Shown one piece after another: positions 46,181 through 55,759 of a stretch of DNA of 64,000 bases (positions are counted from its first letter, which is position 1; every line of letters begins with the position of its first letter). Both the position numbers and the translations under genes were made by a program. The notes under the pieces were generated by a model. It was not told where the DNA came from. It made no database searches and was given only the letters and a program-made list of their open reading frames with translations. The DNA is taken from the NCBI RefSeq assembly GCF_963664135.1, contig NZ_OY760905.1, positions 3,002,736-3,066,735 on the forward strand, read 5' to 3'. This DNA comes from an uncultured Acetobacterium sp. Lineage in GTDB: Bacteria; Bacillota; Clostridia; Eubacteriales; Eubacteriaceae.

Positions 46181-46201
46181 AGATTAACAATTGGTCGGTA
46201 C
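46181..46201. repeat. Half-copy of the dispersed palindromic element
   Basis: 21 bases identical, inverted, to 20236-20256 (gtaccgaccaattgttaat plus two bases). It lies in the ferredoxin-nifV gap. Confidence 0.6.
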
Positions 46202-46225
46202 GTAGCTAGAACTTTCCTAAGAGAG

Positions 46226-46534
46226 CTAAATAACCAGGTCTTCGACGACCTTGCCACCTTCGATGTGTTCATCCATGATCCGTTCCACATCGTCGACGGT
46301 CACATTGCCATACCATACGCCTTCGGGGTAAACAACCACGATGGGACCTTTTTCACAAATACCGAAGCAGCCGGTATTGTTAACGATGATTTCGCCAGAC
46401 AAGTCACGATCGTCAATTTCTTCAAGAAAAGTCTGCAATACCTTCACTGAATCCTGCTGGAAACAATAGCCTTTTTGGGTACCGTTAATCCGACAACTGG
46501 TGCAAATTAAAATATGATGTTTAGGTGTTACCAT
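46226..46534 (-). CDS. Thioredoxin-like [2Fe-2S] ferredoxin
   Basis: 102 residues. Four cysteines in the spacing of clostridial-type 2Fe-2S ferredoxins: CTSC near residue 11, and NNTGCFGICEKGP near residue 55 (the Cys of QKGYCFQQ is extra). Clostridium pasteurianum has a similar protein that interacts with nitrogenase. It lies 2 bases after nifNB, so it is within the nif operon and probably donates or stores electrons for nitrogenase or its assembly. Confidence 0.9.
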   Translation of the reverse strand: MVTPKHHILICTSCRINGTQKGYCFQQDSVKVLQTFLEEIDDRDLSGEIIVNNTGCFGICEKGPIVVVYPEGVWYGNVTVDDVERIMDEHIEGGKVVEDLVI

Positions 46535-46536
46535 TT

Positions 46537-49224
46537 TTATAGTCCTCCTGATGTATTTAATAATTCATGAGCTGCTATTTTAACAGCATCCTCAATGCGG
46601 TTGTAAGTGGAAAATACCTTAATGCCTTTTTTGGCTAACTTTTGTGCCGGCAGATCACCGATTCGCATGGTGATCACGCCATCACAGTCATCGAGTGCTT
46701 TTAAGATTTGAGAAATCTTATCGTCTTTGTCATCGCAATTTTCTTCGCCGGCACAATATTTACTGATGTTGCGTTTTTCTTTAAATTGGACTTCATTGTT
46801 TAGAAAATCATAAATGTATAAGTCTGTCGCTTGTCCAAAATGCTGGTCGATGAGCATGCCACCTTTTGATACGGTGGCAAAACGGATACCATTCGTTGGG
46901 GTTGGATTAAGTTCAATACCTTGTTCGGATTCTTTTCTAAACTCAATGGAAATATCTTCATCAAGTTTACCAATGGCGTCGGCCCGGCATTGTTTGCAGT
47001 GATACATTTGCTTTAAGTGGGAACCGCATTGATCACGAATTTCATTGATTTGTTGATTGGTGGCAATTTTCAGATCTTCAAAGGCACTGCCTTTGACAGG
47101 AATCAGTGGCATAATATTAGAAATAAAACAACCCAGATCTTTAACGGTTTTGACGACTTCTTCAATATGCTTATCATTAATACCCATCAGTGTCACGGTG
47201 TTGATTTTTACTAGAATGCCTTCATCGATGAGCATTTTAATACCAGCCATCTGATTGGCCAATAACAGCGCGGCCCCGGCTTCACCGATATAATATTTAC
47301 CCATGAAGTGAACATGTTTGTATATTTTGGCACCAATAGCCGGGTCAACCGCATTAACGGTCACAGTGACATGGGAAACATTTAATTTTGCCAGCTCTTT
47401 GGCATAATAGGGAAGCATCAAACCATTGGTGGAGACACAAAAGGTAACATCCGGGTCATAATCGCGAATCAGGGAAAGCGTCGCTTTTGTTTCTTCAAAA
47501 TTCGCCAAGGCATCGCCAGGTCCGGCAATACCAACGACGGTAAGATTTGGCACTTTTTCTTTGACCGCTTTGTATTTGACGAAAGCTTCTTCGGGTGATA
47601 GAATTTCAGTGGTGACACCCGGGCGGCTTTCATTCATACAGTCAAATTTTCGTACGCAATAGTTGCATTGAATATTGCATTTAGGGGCGATGGGCAAATG
47701 CATCCGAGCATTTTTTTGAGCAGCTCCGCAACTGTAGCAGGGGTGATTCGCTGTTTTTTCTTCGATTGTCATCATATCCTTATCCTTCACTGAGGCTGAA
47801 TTTGCAGGGATTATTTCATGGATTGGTTCCAGCCCGTATTTTGATTTTGGTCCCTCGTTATAGTAAGTATTGTAAAGTGATTCTCTAAAGCCACCTTCCA
47901 AAGCATGAAGAAGGGTATTGGTCATTTGATCCAAAAGATTGAGGGATCCTTCATAACCGAGGGTTCGAATCCGCTGTCCGCCAATCCGATCGTGGATTGG
48001 AAAAGCGCAACGGATCAGGGGGATGTGGCGTTTTTCTTCAATCCGTCGGCCATCCGAGTTGCCGAGCATCATATTAGCGCCTAGTCTTAAGGCTTCAGAT
48101 TCAATGGTTTCAAAATCCACATCGTCGAGAATCGCGAATTCATCAACGTATAGGGATTCGGACAGTTTGGATAATTCGGCATTAATACTTTCCTGTAAGT
48201 GTGAATAGTCTGAGCCAGTGGCAGCAATAACCGGCATAATGCCATTTTCACAGCACAGATGAACGGTCGAAACCACAAAATCTGGTTCTCCAAAAATAGC
48301 CACGCGACCATCAGCATTGTATTTATGGGAATCAATCATGCCATCCAGGTAACGGCCTCGTTGCTTAGTAATTTTCTCTGGGATTGGTTTTTTTGACAAT
48401 TTTGATAAAAGATTAATCAAAGCATCGGTGGCTTTTAATCCCATTGGTAAATCCAGTCGTTGATAGGGAACGCCATATTTTTCATTGAGAAATACGCCTG
48501 GTGAGTCTTCGGGTTTCATAGTATTTGATATTTCGATGGTCATTCGTGCGCCGCCCATTTGTTTAATCTCTGCTAAAGAGGTGCCATGCATGGGGAGACG
48601 ATCATAAGTAGTTTTGTGGACACCATCCAAATTCTCGGAGATATCTGGTAATAAGATATAGTCAAGTTCAAAATCTTCAAGGAGTTCTTTTAAATATCGA
48701 GTATCGGCAGGAGAGATCATGGTCGTGATCACATTTATTTTTTTATGCTTTTTGGTGTCCATATCCACGTTGGCAACAATCGCTTTTAAGGTATGGGTAA
48801 AGCCTTCAAATTGAGTACCGCTGTAGCCAGCCGATTTGACGGGAATAATTTTCACGGTTGCTTCGGGATGTTGCTCATAGAATATCTTGACAATATATTC
48901 GATATCTTCGCCAATGGTTTCAGCCAGGCAAGTCGTCGAAACACCAATGATTTCGGGATCATATAATTTAATCAGGTTTTCAATGCCCAGGAGCAGGTTT
49001 TTCTGCCCCCCATAGACAGTGCCCTCTTCGGTTAATGATGAGGAGGCGATATCGATGGGTTCATTGTAGTGGGTGGCCATGTGTCGGCGAATATAAGTGC
49101 TGCAGCCTTGTGAACCATGGAGTATATTCATGCATTTTTTGATGCCATAGAAAGCATTGGCTGCTCCCATGGGCATACACATCTTACAAGGGTTGACATT
49201 TAAATTAACTAAATTTTTAGACAT
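46537..49224 (-). CDS. nifN-B: NifN-NifB fusion protein
   Basis: 895 residues. Residues 1 to about 430 form NifN, the FeMo-cofactor scaffold subunit, with CKMCMPMGAANAFYGIKKC and HGSQGCSTYIRRHM. Residues about 480-770 form NifB, a radical SAM enzyme with HPCYSCGAA and CNIQCNYC (cluster motif CxxxCxxC) that builds the 8Fe-9S-C precursor. The last about 110 residues are a NifX-like domain (LIDQHFGQATDLYIYDF). The fusion is a clostridial trait and would pass the precursor directly to the NifEN scaffold. Both halves look intact. Confidence 0.95.
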   Translation of the reverse strand: MSKNLVNLNVNPCKMCMPMGAANAFYGIKKCMNILHGSQGCSTYIRRHMATHYNEPIDIASSSLTEEGTVYGGQKNLLLGIENLIKLYDPEIIGVSTTCLAETIGEDIEYIVKIFYEQHPEATVKIIPVKSAGYSGTQFEGFTHTLKAIVANVDMDTKKHKKINVITTMISPADTRYLKELLEDFELDYILLPDISENLDGVHKTTYDRLPMHGTSLAEIKQMGGARMTIEISNTMKPEDSPGVFLNEKYGVPYQRLDLPMGLKATDALINLLSKLSKKPIPEKITKQRGRYLDGMIDSHKYNADGRVAIFGEPDFVVSTVHLCCENGIMPVIAATGSDYSHLQESINAELSKLSESLYVDEFAILDDVDFETIESEALRLGANMMLGNSDGRRIEEKRHIPLIRCAFPIHDRIGGQRIRTLGYEGSLNLLDQMTNTLLHALEGGFRESLYNTYYNEGPKSKYGLEPIHEIIPANSASVKDKDMMTIEEKTANHPCYSCGAAQKNARMHLPIAPKCNIQCNYCVRKFDCMNESRPGVTTEILSPEEAFVKYKAVKEKVPNLTVVGIAGPGDALANFEETKATLSLIRDYDPDVTFCVSTNGLMLPYYAKELAKLNVSHVTVTVNAVDPAIGAKIYKHVHFMGKYYIGEAGAALLLANQMAGIKMLIDEGILVKINTVTLMGINDKHIEEVVKTVKDLGCFISNIMPLIPVKGSAFEDLKIATNQQINEIRDQCGSHLKQMYHCKQCRADAIGKLDEDISIEFRKESEQGIELNPTPTNGIRFATVSKGGMLIDQHFGQATDLYIYDFLNNEVQFKEKRNISKYCAGEENCDDKDDKISQILKALDDCDGVITMRIGDLPAQKLAKKGIKVFSTYNRIEDAVKIAAHELLNTSGGL

Positions 49225-49225
49225 G

Positions 49226-50581
49226 TTATTTACCTCCTATGGCGATGGTTTCCCATACCGGGCTGTTCATCGAAAGATTGATTTCGGATGCAAAATTAAG
49301 GGAGCCTTCGTAACCGGCCAGCGGTCGTTTCCGTTCGTGGTTATGGTCACAAAATGCGACGCCGAGTTTGTAGGCCAGCGGTCTTTCTTTGACCCCGCCA
49401 ACCAGGATATCAGCGCCCATTTCAAGCATAAATGCTTCCAGTTCGGCCGGGTTTGCATCATCTAGTATTATGGTATCTTCGCCAACCAGGCTTTGGATCA
49501 GGGCATAGTCTTCTTTGCTTCCGGTTTGGGTACCGACCATGACTGTTTTTATTCCAAATTCTTCAAATTGACGAATCAGAGAGATTGCTTTAAATCCGCC
49601 GCCAACATAAATGGCAGCCTTTTTTCCTTCAAGGTTTTTTTTGTATCTATTTAAAAGAGGAATAACTCTATTTTTTTCTTCTTCAATAAAAGCTTTGGTC
49701 TTGTTAATAATGTCTTCGCCGCCGATCGCATAGGCGATGCGCATCAGCGAATCGGACGTATCAGTTACCCCGAAAAAGCTGACTTTAATAAAGGGAATAT
49801 CAAATTCTTCTTCCATTTGTTTGGCCAGATAGGTCATCGACCCGGCACACTGAACAAGATTCAGCTGGGCGGTTGGCGCTTTTTTTAAATCCTCACAGGT
49901 GGAGTCACCCGTGATATTGGCAATCGGCTTAACCCCGATGCGATGGAGATACTCTTTGATTATCCACATTTCTCCAGCCAGATTAAAATCGCCTAAGATG
50001 TTAACGCCAATTGTTTTTTCAACGGGTAACACGGCTGGTCGAATCAGGCTCATAATGGCATTACAAGCGGCTTTGTAACCGGTTTTTTTGGTTCCTGAAA
50101 AGCCCGGAGATTTAACCGGGATGACGCGAATCCCATATTTTTCTTCGGCGGCATTACAAACGGCGACAATATCATCACCGATGACACCGACAATACAGGT
50201 GGCATAAATAAAAATTAATTTGGGGGCGTGCATGGTCATGACTTCATCAATGGCGGCAATCAACTTTTTTTCGCCCCCGAAGATTACATCACGTTCTCTT
50301 AAATCGGTGGAATAACTGTTGCGGTAGATTTCTTCTCCGCTTGAAAGGCTTCCTCGAATATCCCAGGTATAGCTTGAACATCCGATCGGACCATGGACAA
50401 TATGAAAAGCATCTGTGATGGGATTTAATACAACTCTGGCACCACAATAGACACAGGCACGCTGACTAATTGAACCAGAGACACTTTCGGCTTCACATTT
50501 AATCCCACTGCCATCTCCGCTGCATTCCGAAAAACGAATTGATTGGGCTCTTTCTGGTAAAATATCTTTATCATTTCTCAT
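49226..50581 (-). CDS. nifE: FeMo-cofactor scaffold protein NifE
   Basis: 451 residues from the ATG at 50581 (site aaaggaggc). NifD-like fold with cluster cysteines in RACVYCGARV, HGPIGCSSYTWD and YATCIVGVIGDD. With NifN it forms the tetramer on which FeMo-cofactor matures. A 1-base gap separates it from nifN-B. The His ligating the cofactor in NifD is not conserved in NifE, which fits the scaffold role. Confidence 0.94.
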   Translation of the reverse strand: MRNDKDILPERAQSIRFSECSGDGSGIKCEAESVSGSISQRACVYCGARVVLNPITDAFHIVHGPIGCSSYTWDIRGSLSSGEEIYRNSYSTDLRERDVIFGGEKKLIAAIDEVMTMHAPKLIFIYATCIVGVIGDDIVAVCNAAEEKYGIRVIPVKSPGFSGTKKTGYKAACNAIMSLIRPAVLPVEKTIGVNILGDFNLAGEMWIIKEYLHRIGVKPIANITGDSTCEDLKKAPTAQLNLVQCAGSMTYLAKQMEEEFDIPFIKVSFFGVTDTSDSLMRIAYAIGGEDIINKTKAFIEEEKNRVIPLLNRYKKNLEGKKAAIYVGGGFKAISLIRQFEEFGIKTVMVGTQTGSKEDYALIQSLVGEDTIILDDANPAELEAFMLEMGADILVGGVKERPLAYKLGVAFCDHNHERKRPLAGYEGSLNFASEINLSMNSPVWETIAIGGK

Positions 50582-50642
50582 TTTACAGCCTCCTTTCAAA
50601 TAATGGGGAGGAGAACCTCCCCATTGTTATAATCATATTTTG

Positions 50643-52007
50643 TTACATAATCATTTCCATATCTTCATCTTCGCAGTCACGATCTTGACGATCCATGAGC
50701 GCATTTAAAATCATTTCGGCTAAACGCATGCCACCTTTGTAGCCAACAAGTGGCAGATAAGAATGGACATAGCGATCAAGAATTGGGAAACCAGCTCTGA
50801 CAAAGGGAATATCTTCGGCTTTCGCCAGATACTTGCCATGAGTACCACCAATCAGTAGATCGACGCCGTCATTTTTAATCCATTGTTGAAGCAGGAATAA
50901 ATCAACATTGCTTTTAGCAACACAACCTTCAACACCAAATTTTTCAAAAAGAGCTTGGGCATTGGCTTCAAAATCTTTGCCAGGGGTTCCGGTGGTTAAA
51001 TATTTGGGGATCATCCCCATTTCCAGAGCAAATGCTGCTAAGCCTAAAACCGTATCAGGATCGCCGTAAATGGCAACTTTTTTGTTTTGTGTATACTGAT
51101 GAGAATCCAATAGGATATCAACCAGTTGTCCACGTTCTTCTTCTAAAGCATAAGGGACTTCATTTTTAGAAAAATGATTTAAAGCCATTACAAATTGGTC
51201 GGTCAGTTCAACACCAATCGGTAAAGATAAGGTTTTATAGGGCACCTTGCATTTCTTTTCTAAAAATTCAACCGGTGCAATGGATGTAATTTCACCTAAT
51301 CCAATTGACAGTTCACAGTTGCCCAGGTCTTTGATGTCATCAATTTTAGTGCCACCTTTGGGATACATGTTATAGGTACCAGTCATTGGGGCATCCATAA
51401 CACCACTGGTATCAGGAAGCATGGTGTATTCCACACCCATCAGGGTCATGATTTTTTTCATTTCACGCATATCACCAGGATTGACAAAACCTGGGAAGAG
51501 GGCAAGTTTGCCATTCGTTTCGCCGGTGTTTTGAGACAGGTAATTGATTAACCCGACAATCATGTTGGAATATCCAGTTATGTGTGAACCAACATAACTT
51601 GGAGTATTGGTATGAACAACTATTTTTCCTTCGGGAATTTTAGCATCCGTGATGTAGGTAACCAGATCATCCCCGATGGTTTCACTGAGGCAGGTGGTAT
51701 GAACGGCAATAATATCGGGATTATAAATTTCAAAGATATTTTTAATCGCTGTTTTAAGATTAGAGCCACCACCGAAAACAGATGCGCCTTCGGTAAATGA
51801 GCTAGACGCTGCGATGGCCGGTTCTTTAAAATGACGGGTTAAGAACATGCGATGAAATGAGCAGCATCCCTGTGAGCCATGGCTATGGGGCATGCAATTA
51901 TGAACGCCAAGGGCGGCATAAATTGCGCCAACCGGTTGACAGGTCTTTAATGGGTTAATTCGGAGCGCTTTTCTTTCGGATACTTCTTTTGGGGTTAAAT
52001 CTAACAT
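50643..52007 (-). CDS. nifK: Nitrogenase MoFe protein beta chain
   Basis: 454 residues. P-cluster cysteines are visible in LKTCQPVGA, HGSQGCCSFHR and HTTCLSETIGDD. It lacks the about 50-residue N-terminal extension of proteobacterial NifK, as in Clostridium pasteurianum. It begins on the last base of nifD, so the two are translationally coupled and made in equal amounts. Pairs with NifD to form the P-cluster at their interface. Confidence 0.96.
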   Translation of the reverse strand: MLDLTPKEVSERKALRINPLKTCQPVGAIYAALGVHNCMPHSHGSQGCCSFHRMFLTRHFKEPAIAASSSFTEGASVFGGGSNLKTAIKNIFEIYNPDIIAVHTTCLSETIGDDLVTYITDAKIPEGKIVVHTNTPSYVGSHITGYSNMIVGLINYLSQNTGETNGKLALFPGFVNPGDMREMKKIMTLMGVEYTMLPDTSGVMDAPMTGTYNMYPKGGTKIDDIKDLGNCELSIGLGEITSIAPVEFLEKKCKVPYKTLSLPIGVELTDQFVMALNHFSKNEVPYALEEERGQLVDILLDSHQYTQNKKVAIYGDPDTVLGLAAFALEMGMIPKYLTTGTPGKDFEANAQALFEKFGVEGCVAKSNVDLFLLQQWIKNDGVDLLIGGTHGKYLAKAEDIPFVRAGFPILDRYVHSYLPLVGYKGGMRLAEMILNALMDRQDRDCEDEDMEMIM

Positions 52008-53596
52008 TATTCCATACCTCCTAAACTGCCTTCTAATGTCGGCTCACTTTTCCAAGGAGCTTGAACCAAATTCCAAGCTGGTGTATTGACAGCTAAAGTA
52101 ACTTCTTTTGCAAAGTTTAATGCACCTTTAAAACCTGCATAAGGTCCGCTGTAATCGTAAGAATGCAATTGTCGTGATGGGATACCGGAATGCTGAACAA
52201 CATATTTATCTTTAATACCAGAGAAGAAAATATCTGGTTTTAACAGTTTTAAAAATTCTTCTGTTTCAAAATGGTTAAAGTCATCGGTAACCATTGCTTT
52301 GTCATTAATATCAGACCATAAACCGGTGTAAGATTCGATTGGTAAACCAGCATCTTTTAATTCCTGAATCCGTTCTTCAGTATGAAAAGTTCGGTATTTT
52401 TCGGGATCTTTTTCGACCGTGATACTTTCAATATTTTTAGAATCAGCATCCATCTTAATCGATGGAAGGACTTCACGACCTTCGTAATCATCACGATGGG
52501 CGAATTCATAACCGGCTAAAACAACTTCAACACCAAGGGTTTTTAAGAGGTTGATGTAATGATGGGTTCGGGAGCCGCCAACGTAAACAGCAGCGGTTTT
52601 ACCTTCGAGTTTCGTTTTATAAAGGGCCATTTCTTCCATGATTTCATCAATTTCGTCGGCGATGACTTCTTCTGTTCGGGCGGTTAATTCAGGGTCATTA
52701 AAAAATGCGGCGGTGTCGCGCAAGGATTGTTTAATCCCTTCAATTCCAATGAAATTGACTTTTAACCATTCGGTTCCATATTTCGTTTTTAACATTTCCG
52801 CAATATAGTTGATGGAACGATGACATTGAACCAGATTTAAATCAGCAATATGAGCATTTTTCAGTTCTTCAACACTGCCGTCGCCAGTCATAGTGGAAAC
52901 AATGTTGTAACCGACCCGTTTTAGGATCCGACTGATTTCCCAGCCATCCCCACCGATATTATATTCACCTAAAAGGTTGATGGAATATTTTACCGATTCG
53001 GCATCGCCGGTACCAATAATATGTTTCATTAAACCATTGTTGGCAATATGATGACCGCCAGATTGGCTGACGCCTTTGTAACCTTCGCAACTAAAGGCTA
53101 AAATTTTGATACCATAATCTGCTTCGGCTTTGGCAGCCACTGCATGTATATCATCACCAATCAGTCCAATGGGACAGGTGGAGCAAATCATAATACAGGA
53201 AGGATTGAAAATCGCCATAGTTTCATCGATGGCTTGGCGCAGTTTTTTATCGCCACCGAAAACAATATCGGTTTCCTGCATATCGGTTGAGAGACAATAT
53301 TCTGAGAAATTCTTCATATCGCCTTCACTTTTGGATTTATGTCGTCTGGTACCCCAGGTGTAGTAACTACAACCGATGGGTCCATGAACAATGGTTGCCA
53401 CATCTTTTAATGGGCCGATAACAACCCCTTTACATCCGGCGTAGCAACAGCCACGGTTGGTCAGGATCCCTGGAATTGCCCGGGTATCGGCGGCGATCAC
53501 ATTGGGTTCGCCATCTTCGATTTGAATGATATGTTCTTTTCGATTTTTATATATTTTTGAATCGTATTTGTCGAGTACTTTTTCTCTTGAATTCAA
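52007..53596 (-). CDS. nifD: Nitrogenase MoFe protein alpha chain
   Basis: 529 residues from TTG at 53596 (gagg 8 bases upstream); an in-frame GTG at 53605 sits directly on that site. P-cluster cysteines are in RGCCYAGCKG, HGPIGCSYYTWG and STCPIGLIGDD. FeMo-cofactor ligands are Cys in NLVQCHRSINYI and His in RQLHSYDYSGPYAGF. The substrate-channel His/Gln region is SQSGGHHIANN. An insertion of about 50 residues (about 380-430) matches the clostridial form. Together with nifK it makes the catalytic tetramer. Confidence 0.96.
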   Translation of the reverse strand: MNSREKVLDKYDSKIYKNRKEHIIQIEDGEPNVIAADTRAIPGILTNRGCCYAGCKGVVIGPLKDVATIVHGPIGCSYYTWGTRRHKSKSEGDMKNFSEYCLSTDMQETDIVFGGDKKLRQAIDETMAIFNPSCIMICSTCPIGLIGDDIHAVAAKAEADYGIKILAFSCEGYKGVSQSGGHHIANNGLMKHIIGTGDAESVKYSINLLGEYNIGGDGWEISRILKRVGYNIVSTMTGDGSVEELKNAHIADLNLVQCHRSINYIAEMLKTKYGTEWLKVNFIGIEGIKQSLRDTAAFFNDPELTARTEEVIADEIDEIMEEMALYKTKLEGKTAAVYVGGSRTHHYINLLKTLGVEVVLAGYEFAHRDDYEGREVLPSIKMDADSKNIESITVEKDPEKYRTFHTEERIQELKDAGLPIESYTGLWSDINDKAMVTDDFNHFETEEFLKLLKPDIFFSGIKDKYVVQHSGIPSRQLHSYDYSGPYAGFKGALNFAKEVTLAVNTPAWNLVQAPWKSEPTLEGSLGGME

Positions 53597-53611
53597 TTGA
53601 ATCACCTCTTT

Positions 53612-53995
53612 CTAAAATGCGTCGGCATGTTTTTCTCCACTACGGACACGAATGGATTCATCGATTGGAAGAATAAATATTTTTCCATCGCCGGCATTTC
53701 CGGTTGTATTGGTATCGATAATAATGGAAACGACTTTATCAACATCTTCATCTTCAACAATGAGTGTGAAAAATCTTTTTGAAATTAAACGAGTGGGCTC
53801 AGTTAATGCTTCGCCAACAGTGGATACTGGCACTTCACCGGATTCAACAATATCTTGAATCACTGATAAATCAATTGTTTTTTTACCGCGGCCAAGAACC
53901 TTAACGCAAGTGAAGGCTGGAAAGCCTTCTTGTACGAGGGCTTCTTTGGTTTGGTTTACCTTATTCTGTCGAATAATTGCCATAACTTCTTTCAT
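53612..53995 (-). CDS. nifI2: Nitrogenase-regulating P-II protein NifI2
   Basis: 127 residues from the ATG at 53995 (site aaaggagg). P-II fold with MAIIRQNKVNQTKEAL and a lengthened T-loop, CVKVLGRGKKTIDLSVIQDIVE, characteristic of NifI2. With NifI1 it binds dinitrogenase and switches activity off when ammonium returns, relieved by 2-oxoglutarate. It lies between nifI1 and nifD, the order typical of archaeal and clostridial nif operons. The upstream frame overlaps nifI1 and is not used. Confidence 0.93.
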   Translation of the reverse strand: MKEVMAIIRQNKVNQTKEALVQEGFPAFTCVKVLGRGKKTIDLSVIQDIVESGEVPVSTVGEALTEPTRLISKRFFTLIVEDEDVDKVVSIIIDTNTTGNAGDGKIFILPIDESIRVRSGEKHADAF

Positions 53996-54008
53996 TTTAT
54001 GCCTCCTT

Positions 54009-54335
54009 TTACAGGCCGGATTTGCCAGTACTGATGGTATATGCTTCCTCAACGGGGGTAACAAAGATACGGCCATCTCCAAAAGTTCCGTTTTCACCTG
54101 TTTTTGCGTTTTTCATAACAACTCTGATGACATCATCTTTATCTTCATCATTAACAATACAAAGTAACATTACTTTGGGGAGCTCATCATATTGAACTTC
54201 GCCAACTTTAATCCCTTTTTGCTTACCACGTCCATAAACATCTAATTTAGTAACAGCTGAGAAACCCGCGGATAAGAGCTCCGATAATACGATTCCTGCT
54301 TTTTCTGGTCTAATAATTGATCTAATCATTAACAT
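54009..54335 (-). CDS. nifI1: Nitrogenase-regulating P-II protein NifI1
   Basis: 108 residues; starts MLMIRSIIRPEKAG after gaaaggaag. T-loop VYGRGKQKGIKVGEVQYDEL is typical of NifI1, with GDGRIFVTPVEEA at the B loop. Works as a hetero-oligomer with NifI2 in post-translational nitrogenase switch-off. Located 28 bases after nifH. Confidence 0.94.
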   Translation of the reverse strand: MLMIRSIIRPEKAGIVLSELLSAGFSAVTKLDVYGRGKQKGIKVGEVQYDELPKVMLLCIVNDEDKDDVIRVVMKNAKTGENGTFGDGRIFVTPVEEAYTISTGKSGL

Positions 54336-54363
54336 AAATTTTTACTTCCTTTCAAAATATAAA

Positions 54364-55200
<837 letters not shown>

Positions 55201-55239
55201 TTAATTTTTTTATAGAATTCAATGAGTACTCACTCAAAA

Positions 55240-55475
55240 TAAAAAGAGATCTAGGACAACTGCACAAATTGCAGCTGGCTAAGACCTCTTCGTCTAAGGA
55301 TAGTGAGTTTTGATTAAAAAAAGAAGTCTTAATTGGCCACGTCATTGCGGCAAACTAAGACTTCTTTGTCTAAGGGGGGATTACTTATAAAAAAAGAGGT
55401 CTCAATCCGTTACGTATTTGTAACTGGTTGAGACCACATTGTCTGAGGGGTAATCCGTATTGCATTGTTTTCTAT
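55240..55475 (-). promoter_or_regulatory. Triple ANTAR-type antitermination array in the nifH leader
   Basis: Three tandem units on the minus strand. Small hairpins: agac-[aatgtg]-gtct (55431-55444), agac-[aaagaa]-gtct (55358-55371), agac-[gaagag]-gtct (55282-55295). Each 3' strand is also the 5' arm of a terminator: 55398-55435 and 55324-55363 are followed by seven T; the third, about 55246-55289, is weaker with five T. Terminator loops contain further hairpins: gttac-[aaatac]-gtaac (55409-55424) and gccgc-[aatgac]-gtggc (55336-55351). The first two small loops and aatgac fit A1/G4; gaagag has G first. Confidence 0.8.
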
Positions 55476-55481
55476 GGGCTT

Positions 55482-55510
55482 ATTATCCATGGTATTACCT
55501 AGAAAGTCAA
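55482..55510 (-). promoter_or_regulatory. Sigma-A promoter of the nif operon
   Basis: TTGACT, 17 bases, GATAAT on the minus strand (one mismatch in each hexamer), ending about 7 bases before the predicted leader start. The stretch 55511-55759 shows nothing definite. Confidence 0.65.
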
Positions 55511-55759
55511 GAGGCTTTGATTGTAAACCCTTTTCAACATTGAATGGATTTAAGATTTTCACCATGGATTTACATGTATTTTCATATCAGCATCACGATT
55601 GTACTTTAGTCGGCTGATGTGTTTTTCGACTGATAGACAGGCTGAAATCATTTTCACGGTTTCAGAATGTTTTTGACAAAATCCTACATTTGAATCCTTA
55701 AAGAAACCTTAATTATTTCTTAAGCGGTACGATTTGAAGATCATCAAAATCAGTCTCAA

